DNA of 64,000 bases from NCBI GenBank assembly GCA_964461455.1, contig CAYWUJ010000009.1, positions 12,995 through 76,994 on the forward strand, in the 5' to 3' direction. The stretch is from UBA1413 sp964461455. Its GTDB lineage: Bacteria; Bacteroidota; Bacteroidia; Bacteroidales; Prolixibacteraceae. Positions 1-8,574 of the stretch are shown here, piece by piece (the first letter of the stretch is position 1; every line of letters begins with the position of its first letter). The notes below the pieces were generated by a model. The model searched no databases and had not been told where the DNA came from. It saw only the letters and a list, made by a program, of their open reading frames with translations. The translations under genes were made by a program, and so were the position numbers.

Positions 1-1
1 C

Positions 2-1282
2 GATACCAACTGGAACGATATTTTCATCCTCCATTCGCGCCAGCAGACCGAATTCTTCTCCTCGCGCCTCGACCGCTGGTTTAACCTGCACGCCGTGTGG
101 ACCAGCAAAAATCTCTGCCATGCCCTTTTTTATGATATCACTCGGGAAAAAAGGATGATTTCATCACTCCAGGAATCGCGGGCCCGCTACCTGGCCCTCC
201 TGGAAGCCATCCCCGACATCTTCTTCGTCATCGACCGCGACGGTATTTACCAGGATGTCGTCTTTAAAGACCAGGAAAAATTCTACCCCGAAACTTCGGA
301 AGTGATCGGCAACACCATTTACAGCGTTGGCTTTTCCCGCGAAATGGCCGCCAAAATACACTCCTGCATCCTTAAAACCATAGACACCGACTCCATAGAA
401 TCCATTGAATACACCCTCGACGCCAAAAACAACTCGCTTTTTTATGAGATGCGGATTGCCCGCCTCAACAGCAACAGCGTCATTTCCATCGCCAGGGATA
501 TCACCCGCCGGAAAAAGGCGGAATTCGAACTGGAACTGGCCAAGGCCCGTGCCGAAGATGCCTCGGCCCTGAAATCACGCTTCCTGGCCAACCTCTCGCA
601 TGACATCAGAACCCCTATGAATGCCATCATGAACTTTACCAGAATGCTGGCAGAACCTGACCTCCGCCCCGGAGAACGCGAAGAATTCATTGAAGATGTG
701 CAACTTCAGGGAAATATACTGATGCGCATGATCGACAATACCATCCAACTCTCGAAAATCGAAACCAACACCCTCGAGGTCAGTTTCGGATTTGTCAACC
801 TCCACAGGCTCCTCCGGGATCTGAACCAATACTTCCAGACCCAGCTTCCCGACCACCGCGACCTGCGCCTGAGCCTCGAAACCAATATCAGAAGCGATGA
901 AGTGGGCTTCGAAACCGACGGCACCCTGCTCAGGGAAATCCTCATCCGCCTCCTCGACAACGCGATCAAGTTCACCCGCGAAGGCGACATCACCTTCGGA
1001 TACCTCCCCACTTCCGGAAATTATGTGGAATTTTATGTTAAAGACACCGGTCCGGGGATCCCCGGCAACGAACTGGAAAATATATTCCTGCGCTTTTATG
1101 TTATTGAGGCCGACCGCCTCGCCAACCGGAGCGGCCCGGGACTGGGACTTCCCATCGCACAGCATCTGGCAGCCATCCTGGGCGGAGAACTCACCGTCGA
1201 CTCCCACCCGGGAAAAGGATCACGCTTCTGGTTCCGCCTGCCCCTGAAAAACGGCCGCGGATTCATGCATGTGGTTCAATAA
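2..1282 (+). CDS. PAS-domain sensor histidine kinase, 5' end outside window
   Basis: The reading frame is open from the first bases of the window, so the gene is truncated at its 5' end. A PAS core ends with the DITREKR signature near base 150, and a second PAS domain follows to DITRRKKAE near base 520. The HisKA phosphoacceptor is in LSHDIRTPMNAI (His codon 599-601). The HATPase domain shows an N box (DNAIKF), a G1 box (KDTGPGIPG) and a G2 box (SGPGLGLPIAQ). No receiver domain follows, so this is a classical kinase or one whose extra domains lie upstream. The stimulus and the partner regulator are not visible. Its last 7 bases overlap the convergent gene that follows. The class is certain, the function unknown. 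Confidence 0.93.
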   Translation, partial: DTNWNDIFILHSRQQTEFFSSRLDRWFNLHAVWTSKNLCHALFYDITREKRMISSLQESRARYLALLEAIPDIFFVIDRDGIYQDVVFKDQEKFYPETSEVIGNTIYSVGFSREMAAKIHSCILKTIDTDSIESIEYTLDAKNNSLFYEMRIARLNSNSVISIARDITRRKKAEFELELAKARAEDASALKSRFLANLSHDIRTPMNAIMNFTRMLAEPDLRPGEREEFIEDVQLQGNILMRMIDNTIQLSKIETNTLEVSFGFVNLHRLLRDLNQYFQTQLPDHRDLRLSLETNIRSDEVGFETDGTLLREILIRLLDNAIKFTREGDITFGYLPTSGNYVEFYVKDTGPGIPGNELENIFLRFYVIEADRLANRSGPGLGLPIAQHLAAILGGELTVDSHPGKGSRFWFRLPLKNGRGFMHVVQ

Positions 1283-2955
1283 ATGAAGCTGCTCCCCCCC
1301 AGGAACTCCCTCAACAACGACGTGGGAGGAATCTCCGCCTCATCAAGCTGCCTGAAATAAAACAAAAACTTCAGAAGCCGCGTCGATTCGCTGTACTCCT
1401 CCTGGCTCTCGGTGACACTCTGCAACAGGGGTTCCGCATATTTCTTCAGGACCGCCAGCTCATAGAGAGTGGCCGAATTAAACATCACATCGGCATTCTC
1501 CTGAAATGGAAAAATATTCTTCTCTTCCCCCTTGCGCACCGACGGCCATCTCCTGATGGTCTCCTGCGCTGCATAACCCCGGTATTTGCTATCCCTGATC
1601 ATCCGGCGGATCAGCCGGTTGTCAGAGGTCGATATATGGGTCTGCTCATCTACGGAAACCTGGGTGAGCGCCGATATGAAAACCTTGAATGTGGTGGCGG
1701 GAGAAATCCGGGGCAGCATCCGCGGATTCATGCAATGTATCCCCTCAATGATCAGAATGTCCCCCTCTTTCAGCAACAGGCGGTGGTTATTGAAAAACCG
1801 TTTCCCCGTATGAAAGTCAAAACGCGGAAGCTCTATCTCCCTGCCATCGAGTAACTCCAGAAGCTGAAGGTTCAGAAACTCTACATCAATGGCTTCCAGA
1901 GCCTCATAATCATGGTTCCCCTTTTCGTCGAGCGGGGTATTCTCCCTGTTAACAAAATAATCATCAACCGATATCATTCTGGGTCGCAGTCCATTCACGG
2001 CCAGCTGAACGCCCAGCCTTTTGCTGAATGTGGTCTTGCCCGACGACGAAGGACCCGCCACCAGAACGATTTTCACCTCATCGCGCTTCTGGCTGATCAT
2101 GTTGGCGATTTCGGCCACCCTCTTTTCATGCAGGGCTTCCGAAATCTTGATGATATCACCGCCTTTCCCGTTTATGATCATGGCATTAAGATCTGCAATC
2201 GTCGACACGTTGAGAATCTCAGCCCAGTCCTTGTGCTGCTGGAAAACCCCGAAGAGCTTATCCTGCTTAACAGCCTCCTGAAGAACTTTCATATCGTCGG
2301 GTCGGGGAACCCTGAGCAAGATTCCATCATAATAGAGTTCCAGTCCGAAATTGGTGAGCATTCCCGTCGAGGGAAGCAGATGACCGTAAAAATAGTTGGC
2401 CAGGCCATTCATGAAATAGAGATAACAGTAAAGGGTCCCCTGCTGGCTGAACAGTTGTGACTTGTGGTGCAGTCCCTGACGGGCCAGGATCTCCACGGCT
2501 TCTTCGGTGGGAAGGCCTCTCTTTTCCAGAGGGAGATCGCGGTTGATGATATTCTGCATCTCCTGCTGGATGGCAAAGACATCCGATTCGTTCAGGGGCC
2601 GGTCGAGGCCCCGCAACTCACCGTAATAACCGTTCGATATCCCGTGCTCCACATCAAGGCCCGCCTCGGGAAACATCTCCCGCACTGCGGCATACATCAC
2701 GAAAAGCAGGGTGCGGATGTACATCCTGCGACCATCGGGATGAAGCAGGTCGACAAATTCCACCGACTTGGACTTCACCACGGTAAAGGAAAGCTCCTTC
2801 AGCTTATTGTTCACCAGGGCACCGCATACCGGCGTGCGGAGCTCTATTCTCTGATCACGGGCAATCTCTTCCAGGGTAGTCCCCAGCGGATAGTGACAAC
2901 GGCTGTTGTTGTTCTTGCATAAAATCTCTACGCTCTTCACTTCACTACTCATCAC
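1276..2955 (-). CDS. TGS-like domain plus uridine-kinase-like nucleoside kinase
   Basis: This 559-residue protein has an N-terminal region (about 1-200) resembling the TGS and second domains of threonyl-tRNA synthetase. The C-terminal half is a uridine kinase/phosphoribulokinase-like P-loop kinase with Walker A GPSSSGKTTF at residues 301-310 and the VDDYF segment typical of uridine kinases. Proteins of this architecture are common in Bacteroidetes and Firmicutes and are usually annotated as nucleoside kinase; the true substrate is not established. Two consecutive ATG codons open the gene and I use the first. It converges on the sensor kinase upstream in the window. A 133-bp gap separates it from uvrA on the same strand, so it may be read from its own promoter. 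Confidence 0.88.
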   Translation of the reverse strand: MMSSEVKSVEILCKNNNSRCHYPLGTTLEEIARDQRIELRTPVCGALVNNKLKELSFTVVKSKSVEFVDLLHPDGRRMYIRTLLFVMYAAVREMFPEAGLDVEHGISNGYYGELRGLDRPLNESDVFAIQQEMQNIINRDLPLEKRGLPTEEAVEILARQGLHHKSQLFSQQGTLYCYLYFMNGLANYFYGHLLPSTGMLTNFGLELYYDGILLRVPRPDDMKVLQEAVKQDKLFGVFQQHKDWAEILNVSTIADLNAMIINGKGGDIIKISEALHEKRVAEIANMISQKRDEVKIVLVAGPSSSGKTTFSKRLGVQLAVNGLRPRMISVDDYFVNRENTPLDEKGNHDYEALEAIDVEFLNLQLLELLDGREIELPRFDFHTGKRFFNNHRLLLKEGDILIIEGIHCMNPRMLPRISPATTFKVFISALTQVSVDEQTHISTSDNRLIRRMIRDSKYRGYAAQETIRRWPSVRKGEEKNIFPFQENADVMFNSATLYELAVLKKYAEPLLQSVTESQEEYSESTRLLKFLFYFRQLDEAEIPPTSLLREFLGGSSFIY

Positions 2956-3088
2956 TCTCTCTTTAATGGTAAAAATTCCTTAATGACCTCCCGGGTGGTC
3001 ACCGGGCGCTTTCAAATATTGTGGTTACACATTCATTTCCTGATTGTTCTGCCCCGGGGCAGCGGCCTGGTGTGGACCAGCTGCACCG

Positions 3089-5953
3089 TCACGGCACCTT
3101 TATGTCGAAAAGTTCTTCCCTGAGGAAACGGGCCGTATAGGAGTCTTCATGCAAGGCGACCTCCTCGGGGGTGCCACAGCAGAGGATTTTTCCCCCGCCC
3201 CTGCCCCCTTCGGGTCCCAGGTCGATGATATGGTCGGCAGCCTTGATCACATCCATGTTGTGCTCAATCACAATCACCGTATTCCCCTTGTTCACGAGCT
3301 TACCGATAACCTCGAGCAAGACCCTGATGTCCTCGAAATGGAGGCCGGTGGTGGGCTCATCAAGGATATAAAGGGTATTCCCCGTGTCGCGTTTCGACAG
3401 TTCCGCCGAGAGCTTCACACGCTGCGACTCCCCTCCCGACAGGGTGGTCGACGCCTGTCCCAGGGTGATATATCCCAGCCCCACTTCCAGAAGGGTTCTC
3501 AGTTTGTGGGAAATGGAGGGGATACTTTCAAAAAACTCCACCCCCTGGTTGATGGTCATGTCCAGCACATCGGAAATCGACTTTCCCTTGTAACGGATTT
3601 CCAGGGTTTCCCGGTTGTATCGCTTTCCGTTGCACTTGTCACATCGGACATAGACATCGGGCAGGAAATTCATCTCAATGGTCTTCACCCCGGCACCCTG
3701 GCACTCTTCACACCGTCCTCCCTTCACATTGAAAGAGAAACGCCCCGGTTTGTAGGCCCTGACCTTCGACTCGGGCAGAAGGGTAAAGAGATTGCGGATA
3801 TCGGAGAAGACCCCGGTGTAGGTCACCGGGTTGGAACGGGGAGTGCGCCCAATGGGCGATTGGTCCACCTCCACCACCTTATCGACATTCTCCATCCCTT
3901 CAGCTCTCTCGTAAGGCAGCGGATCGGCCACGGAATTATAAAAATGCTGGCTTAGCAGCGGATGGAGGGTCTCATTGATGAGGGTCGATTTCCCGCTCCC
4001 CGAAACCCCGGTCACGCAAATCATCTTTCCCAGGGGAATCTCCAGGTTCACGGAACGGAGATTGTTGCCCTTGCATCCATACAGACGAAGCCATTTCCCG
4101 TTTCCGGGGCGCCGCTGTGCAGGAATCTCAATTTTCCTGCGTCCCGACAGATAGTCGGTCGTCAGGGTGTTAAATTTCATCAGCTCCGCCGGGGTACCGG
4201 CAGCCACCACTTCACCACCGTGAATTCCGGCATAAGGCCCCATGTCGATGACATAATCGGCATGCAGCATCATCTCTTTGTCGTGTTCCACCACAATCAC
4301 GGAATTCCCGGTATCGCGAAGATCTTCCAGGGCCCTGATGAGGCGCAGGTTATCACGATGATGCAGTCCGATGCTCGGTTCATCAAGGATGTACAGGACA
4401 TTGACCAGCTGGGAGCCGATCTGGGTAGCCAAACGGATGCGCTGGGATTCACCGCCCGAAAGACTGGCCGCCGGACGGTCCAGGGCCAGGTAATCGAGGC
4501 CCACGTCAAGCATGAATCCCAGCCGGTTGCGTATCTCCTTGATCACATCACGGGCAATGGCACGCTGGCGGTCACTCAGCCGCTCCTCCAAACCCTCAAA
4601 CCACTCACTCAAAGAGGTCAGATCCATGCGCGACAACTCCGAAATATTCATGCCATCGATCCTGAACCAGAGCGCTTCCTTCTTCAGACGCATCCCCTGG
4701 CATTCGGGACACTCGATGGTTTTCACAAACTGGTTGGCCCATTTCTGGGCTTTCAGCGAGGGATTGTCCTCCCTCTGGCTTTCTATGTACTTCACCAGCC
4801 CCTCGTAACTCATCATATAATTGATGCTCTCCCCCAGGGGAGTATTCCTGAGCTGTATGCGTTCGCTGGTGCCGTAAAGCACGGCATCGAGTCCCTCCTC
4901 CGAAATCTCCTTCAGGGGTGTCTTCAGGTTAAAATCATATTTCTCACCCAGGGCAGCGATCTGCCACCATATCAGCGAATTCTTCTGAGGACCCAGGGGC
5001 ACGATCCCTCCTTTCCCGATGCTTATGCTCCGGTCAGGCATGATCTTGTCCAGGTCGATTTCTGCAATCCTTCCCAGACCGTTGCATTTATGGCAGGCCC
5101 CCTGGGGCGAGTTGAAGGAAAAATTATGGGGTGCCGGCTCATTGTAGGAGATCCCCGTTGTCGGGCACATCAGCATCCGGCTGTAATAACGGGTCTCCCC
5201 CGAGGCATAATCCTGAAGCATGATGATCCCGTGTCCCTGGGTCATGGCAACCTTAACACTCTCTCTCAGGCGCTGGTCGGAAGCATCGTCAACCACCAGT
5301 TTGTCAATGACGGTCTCTATGAAATGTATTTTATAACGGTTGACCTTGAAACCATGGGTCAGCTCAGTGATCTCCCCATCGACACGGGCCCAGAGATATC
5401 CCTTACGCCTGATCTGCTCAAAGAGCTCGCGATAGTGGCCCTTGCGACCCTTCACCTGGGGAGCCAGAACATAAATCCTCCGGCCGCCAAACTTCTCTCT
5501 GATGAGTTGGAGTATCTGATCTTCACTGTATTTCACCATCTTCTCGCCTGTAGCGTAGGAGAAAGCCTCACCGGCACGGGCATAGAGCAGCCTCAGAAAA
5601 TCGTAGACCTCGGTCACCGTGCCCACCGTGGAGCGGGGGTTCCTGCTGGTCACCTTCTGCTCAATCGAGATCACCGGGCTCAAACCAGTGATCTTATCCA
5701 CATCGGGGCGTTCCATATTTCCCAGGAAAGAACGGGCATAGGCCGAAAAAGTCTCAATATAGCGCCGTTGCCCCTCGGCATAGATGGTGTCAAAGGCCAG
5801 TGAAGACTTACCGCTGCCGCTCAGTCCCGTGACTACAGTAAGCTTGTTGCGCGGTATCTCCACATCAATATTGCGGAGGTTGTGCACACGGGCCCCCGTG
5901 ACCACCACCTTCTCCTCTTCAGAGGATATCCTCTCGTTTTCAGCTTCTGACAT
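3089..5953 (-). CDS. uvrA: Excinuclease ABC subunit A
   Basis: UvrA is the damage-recognising ATPase of nucleotide excision repair; it loads UvrB onto lesions. The 954-residue length is normal. The first Walker A is GLSGSGKS at residues 43-50, and a second (GVSGSGKS) lies in the C-terminal half. Both ABC signatures are present (LSGGESQRIRLA and LSGGESQRVKLS). Zinc-module cysteine pairs are visible in CPECQG, CEECQG and CDKCNGK. It is encoded singly, without uvrB or uvrC in the window. A TAnnTTTG box about 50 bases upstream of the start is a likely promoter and overlaps the end of the next gene. No key residue appears altered. Confidence 0.98.
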   Translation of the reverse strand: MSEAENERISSEEEKVVVTGARVHNLRNIDVEIPRNKLTVVTGLSGSGKSSLAFDTIYAEGQRRYIETFSAYARSFLGNMERPDVDKITGLSPVISIEQKVTSRNPRSTVGTVTEVYDFLRLLYARAGEAFSYATGEKMVKYSEDQILQLIREKFGGRRIYVLAPQVKGRKGHYRELFEQIRRKGYLWARVDGEITELTHGFKVNRYKIHFIETVIDKLVVDDASDQRLRESVKVAMTQGHGIIMLQDYASGETRYYSRMLMCPTTGISYNEPAPHNFSFNSPQGACHKCNGLGRIAEIDLDKIMPDRSISIGKGGIVPLGPQKNSLIWWQIAALGEKYDFNLKTPLKEISEEGLDAVLYGTSERIQLRNTPLGESINYMMSYEGLVKYIESQREDNPSLKAQKWANQFVKTIECPECQGMRLKKEALWFRIDGMNISELSRMDLTSLSEWFEGLEERLSDRQRAIARDVIKEIRNRLGFMLDVGLDYLALDRPAASLSGGESQRIRLATQIGSQLVNVLYILDEPSIGLHHRDNLRLIRALEDLRDTGNSVIVVEHDKEMMLHADYVIDMGPYAGIHGGEVVAAGTPAELMKFNTLTTDYLSGRRKIEIPAQRRPGNGKWLRLYGCKGNNLRSVNLEIPLGKMICVTGVSGSGKSTLINETLHPLLSQHFYNSVADPLPYERAEGMENVDKVVEVDQSPIGRTPRSNPVTYTGVFSDIRNLFTLLPESKVRAYKPGRFSFNVKGGRCEECQGAGVKTIEMNFLPDVYVRCDKCNGKRYNRETLEIRYKGKSISDVLDMTINQGVEFFESIPSISHKLRTLLEVGLGYITLGQASTTLSGGESQRVKLSAELSKRDTGNTLYILDEPTTGLHFEDIRVLLEVIGKLVNKGNTVIVIEHNMDVIKAADHIIDLGPEGGRGGGKILCCGTPEEVALHEDSYTARFLREELFDIKVP

Positions 5954-6003
5954 ATGATAAACCTGTTCTGCTCCTCAGGGAAAACCCCCCGCGGAAAACC
6001 GTG

Positions 6004-6011
6004 CAAAGATA
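6004..6011 (-). promoter_or_regulatory. Putative -7 box for uvrA
   Basis: On the minus strand this reads TATCTTTG followed by C, an exact match to the TAnnTTTG -7 element of the Bacteroidetes primary sigma factor. It lies about 50 bases upstream of the uvrA start. I see no clear -33 TTTG at the usual spacing, so it rests on the -7 box alone. Confidence 0.5.
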
Positions 6012-6018
6012 ACGGTTG

Positions 6019-6933
6019 TTACTCAGGAATTTTCACGAGATAACGCTTTCCTGCCTTGTTGGTCAGCACGTTTTCACGGAGCCACGGATTGTAGTACTTG
6101 AGTGTTTTGTAGGTAATTCCATACCCTTTGGCAAAATCGGTCAGGTTGGCCACTGCACCTGCAATCTCCACTTCCCTGCTCTTCAGCAGGGGATACTTCT
6201 CCTCATCGCTGACCAGAAAACCATAACGGAGAGGATCCTCAAGAATGACCTTGAAACTCAGGATACGGTATACATAGCGCTCGGTCTCCTCGGCCATGAG
6301 AAGGTCAAAATAGCCTGAGGTTTTTTGTCTTTCCACCTGGCGGTCCACCGAACCGGGACCTGCATTGTAGGCAGCGGCCACCATCGCCCAGCTGCCGTAT
6401 TTGGTGTAGTTCCTTTTCAGATAGCGGCAAGCGGCACGGGTGGCCTTTTCGATATGGTAACGCTCGTCCACCTCGCTGTTGACTTCCAATCCGTACTCCC
6501 CTGCGGTCCCCTTCATAAACTGCCACAATCCCGCAGCCCCCGCCGGCGATACCGCCTTTGGATTCAGGGAACTCTCGGCCACCGCCAGATACCGCATATC
6601 AGCAGGGATCCCCTCCTCTTCCAGAATGGGGTCGATGATGCTGAAATATCGCGGCGCCAGCTTGATGAGCCTGATCGTCTGTGAATGGAAATAACTGTTC
6701 GACAACAACTCCCGCTCCAGGTTCTCCAAAACATCGAACCTCTCCAGAGGAACCCTTTCCCCCATGAAAAAGAGGGAGTCGGGAATTTCGGGCGACCGGT
6801 AATAATGCTGTACCTCTTCCCGGGGCACCAACTCTTCCTTTTGCTGCTCCCTGACCTTATGGCCACAGGTGGTCAATAACACAAAAATAACGGCGAAACC
6901 CAGGCCCAGGGCTCCGGTAATCTCTCTTCTCAT
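6019..6933 (-). CDS. MltD-like lytic transglycosylase, SLT domain
   Basis: The protein should cleave peptidoglycan glycan strands non-hydrolytically in the periplasm. An N-terminal hydrophobic segment ends in LLTTC, a possible but imperfect lipobox. The goose-lysozyme/SLT fold is marked by the catalytic Glu in AVAESSLNP, then SPAGAAGLWQFM and AAAYNAGPG. A LysM-like tail (YGITYKTLKYYNPWL...) closes the protein. A longer frame begins at 6987, but I use the ATG at 6933. That start has AGAAG just upstream, and an exact TAnnTTTG box lies between the two candidates, so a transcript from it would exclude the longer form. The chosen form has 304 residues. Confidence 0.88.
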   Translation of the reverse strand: MRREITGALGLGFAVIFVLLTTCGHKVREQQKEELVPREEVQHYYRSPEIPDSLFFMGERVPLERFDVLENLERELLSNSYFHSQTIRLIKLAPRYFSIIDPILEEEGIPADMRYLAVAESSLNPKAVSPAGAAGLWQFMKGTAGEYGLEVNSEVDERYHIEKATRAACRYLKRNYTKYGSWAMVAAAYNAGPGSVDRQVERQKTSGYFDLLMAEETERYVYRILSFKVILEDPLRYGFLVSDEEKYPLLKSREVEIAGAVANLTDFAKGYGITYKTLKYYNPWLRENVLTNKAGKRYLVKIPE

Positions 6934-6953
6934 GCGCTTCTGGTTTGAAAATC

Positions 6954-6961
6954 CAAAGATA
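6954..6961 (-). promoter_or_regulatory. Putative -7 box for the lytic transglycosylase
   Basis: The minus strand reads TATCTTTG here, an exact TAnnTTTG match, about 20 bases before the preferred ATG at 6933. A run TTTTTG (6985-6990) lies 23 bases further upstream and may serve as the -33 element, slightly beyond the usual spacing. The position decides the start codon choice for the downstream gene. Confidence 0.5.
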
Positions 6962-6993
6962 GGATTTTCCGGCGGCATGACCCTCAAAAATGG

Positions 6994-8238
6994 CTAATTG
7001 TATGCCGGGGCATTGATCTCCCCGATGAACAGGATGGCTCCCGTGCTCTTCTCGGTGATGGTGAAAAGGAAAGGCCTGTTGACCGTGAAACGGATCTTTC
7101 CGGGAGGTTCGACAGGCATGCTGGTGGTAAACATGCCCACGGCAGTGACCGCCGCAGCTTCTGTGCCTTTCTCGTTGACATCGACATAGGTCTTGTGAAT
7201 CACATATCCGATATAAAGATCCCTGTTCCCCGTCATTCCCGAAAAATCGGCCGCATAGGGCACAAAGGCCTTAGCCATGCCCATCGAGGAGAGCAGGTCG
7301 TTCAAAGTCATCTTCCACTCAAACTTGAAGCGCGGAAGGCTCACCTCCACATCCCCTTCCATGCGGAAACCCTGCATCCACGTGCGCCAGGCGTCTCCGT
7401 CCATAGCCCCGATCACCTCGCCGGTACTTTTGTTCTCATGCGGAAGGATCACCGTCATGCGAAAGCCTTCCTTCCCGTAGGGAAAATGAACCGCACTGAA
7501 GAGATCGTTGGTGGTGTACTCCAGGGCTCCCACCATGCTCATGGTCTCCACCTGGCCCGACGTGCCGTTACCGAACCGGAAAGATTTCAGGTGGGTCCCC
7601 TCTTCGTCGAAGGGAGTCTTCCATATCCCGTTGAAATAGACGGCGTTCAGGAGCATCATCACCAGGTCGCTGTCGAGCTGGTCGATAATCGTGGGGATCT
7701 TGCCCCTGGTTTTCTCACTGACCCAGCCGTTAATGGTCAGCAGCGACGCCTGATCAGCAAAGTCGAGGGCCGTGACTTCCGCATCGTAATACTGCTTGTT
7801 GACGGTCACAAACTCCTCCCTGACCCTGAGCATATGGTCGTAATAGATGGCATTGGCGATTTCCAGCTGCACGGAAGGGTCGGCAGAACGCAGGGCATTG
7901 ACCAGCGCACGGTGTGCCGCATTGATCTCTCCGGTCGTCAGACCGTGGAGATTCATCGTTTTCTCCATTTCACTTTTCGTTTCTCCCGCAGCACCGTTAT
8001 AGGTCATCGTCAGCGCCAGAGAAATACTCAGCGGAGAAATCATGGTATTGGCATTGGCCGCAGCCTTATCGGTCACCTTCCGGAAAAGCTCCAACCCGAA
8101 CTGGTTGTCGGCATCGATCAGCTCTGCCGACTTCAACGGGAGATCCTGCAATCCGTCAGGCCCCTCCTCCTGCCTCTGGCACGACATCACCGTCCCCAGC
8201 AACAGAAAAATCATCAGAATTGTGGTCATTTTCTTCAT
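6994..8238 (-). CDS. Serpin-family protease inhibitor, predicted lipoprotein
   Basis: The 414-residue product has a lipoprotein-type signal ending at Cys20 and a full serpin domain from about residue 45. Diagnostic segments include NTMISPLSISLAL, NAVYFNGIWKTPF, FPYG and the C-terminal NRPFLFTI. The hinge EKGTEAAAVT (356-365) has the small residues at P12-P9 expected of inhibitory serpins. Counting as in alpha-1-antitrypsin places P1-P1' near Thr372-Ser373, but the stretch after it is about six residues longer, so P1 is uncertain. The likely role is trapping a serine or cysteine protease at the cell surface or in the periplasm. It is divergent from the ECF sigma gene and may share its regulatory region. 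Confidence 0.95.
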   Translation of the reverse strand: MKKMTTILMIFLLLGTVMSCQRQEEGPDGLQDLPLKSAELIDADNQFGLELFRKVTDKAAANANTMISPLSISLALTMTYNGAAGETKSEMEKTMNLHGLTTGEINAAHRALVNALRSADPSVQLEIANAIYYDHMLRVREEFVTVNKQYYDAEVTALDFADQASLLTINGWVSEKTRGKIPTIIDQLDSDLVMMLLNAVYFNGIWKTPFDEEGTHLKSFRFGNGTSGQVETMSMVGALEYTTNDLFSAVHFPYGKEGFRMTVILPHENKSTGEVIGAMDGDAWRTWMQGFRMEGDVEVSLPRFKFEWKMTLNDLLSSMGMAKAFVPYAADFSGMTGNRDLYIGYVIHKTYVDVNEKGTEAAAVTAVGMFTTSMPVEPPGKIRFTVNRPFLFTITEKSTGAILFIGEINAPAYN

Positions 8239-8284
8239 CTGTTTAAATTATTACACTGTTATGGTTCATTACCAGAAACAGATG
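8236..8284 (-). repeat. Inverted repeat overlapping the serpin start codon
   Basis: CATCTGTTT (8236-8244) and AAACAGATG (8276-8284) are a perfect 9-bp inverted repeat with a 31-base spacer. In the serpin mRNA the left arm of the leader would pair with the segment containing the AUG, so the hairpin could hide the start. It could equally be a protein-binding site. Confidence 0.5.
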
Positions 8285-8285
8285 T

Positions 8286-8338
8286 AATACCCATGTGGTT
8301 AATCATCATGGTTGGTGCATAATTGATGCATGGGTATT
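8286..8338. repeat. 10-bp perfect inverted repeat, operator candidate
   Basis: AATACCCATG (8286-8295) is matched exactly by CATGGGTATT (8329-8338), with 33 bases between. The spacing of about four helical turns centre to centre fits a looped or dimer-bound operator better than a terminator, and no T run follows. Confidence 0.4.
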
Positions 8339-8402
8339 TCATGACTTTTTAGCATGTTTACATTGTTTCAATCCGGGGCTCACTATCCCTTTTATATGCT
8401 TA

Positions 8403-8428
8403 GACGGTATTCCGGGAAAAGTGTTGCG
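8403..8428 (-). promoter_or_regulatory. Possible ECF-type promoter directed at the serpin gene
   Basis: On the minus strand CGCAAC (8423-8428) is followed after 16 bases by CGTC (8403-8406), resembling a generic ECF -35/-10 pair. The CGCAAC also forms a 7-bp inverted repeat with the -35 element of the opposing sigma-gene promoter (GTTGCGT/ACGCAAC). The leader to the serpin start would be about 160 bases. This rests on short motifs only. Confidence 0.3.
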
Positions 8429-8448
8429 TAAAAAACTTTTTTTTCCGA

Positions 8449-8476
8449 CGCAACCTTTCGCCCCCCTTTTGTATCA
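8449..8476 (+). promoter_or_regulatory. Putative ECF promoter upstream of the sigma gene
   Basis: CGCAACCTTT (8449-8458) followed 14 bases later by ATCA (8473-8476). The same 10-mer and ATCA, with identical spacing and extra matching C and T positions in the spacer, occur at 10659-10686 before the first barrel gene of the next operon. The AAC core fits a -35 element recognised by ECF factors. It suggests that the sigma factor controls its own gene. Confidence 0.55.
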
Positions 8477-8574
8477 TTGGTGTAATGATCGGCCTGTAAT
8501 TTGACCTGGAGTGGTCAGTAAAGAATAATCGCCGGTAATTATCTTTACTTTTGAATGGTAAATCGGAAGCTGTT

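Larger units (their letters stand above)
8239..8574. other. Divergent regulatory region between serpin and ECF sigma genes
   Basis: This 336-bp stretch holds no gene that I can support. From left to right it contains the serpin leader inverted repeat, a second 10-bp inverted repeat (AATACCCATG/CATGGGTATT), an ECF-like element facing the serpin, and a matching ECF-like element facing the sigma gene. Close to the sigma start is TACTTTTG (8546-8553), an exact primary-sigma -7 match. The density of symmetric elements suggests dual control, by a primary promoter and by the ECF factor itself. Confidence 0.55.

Noticed and set aside
3962..5803. Long open frame (about 613 codons) opposite uvrA
   Set aside because: It is the antisense shadow of a clear uvrA gene; its translation has no recognisable motif and no independent start signal.
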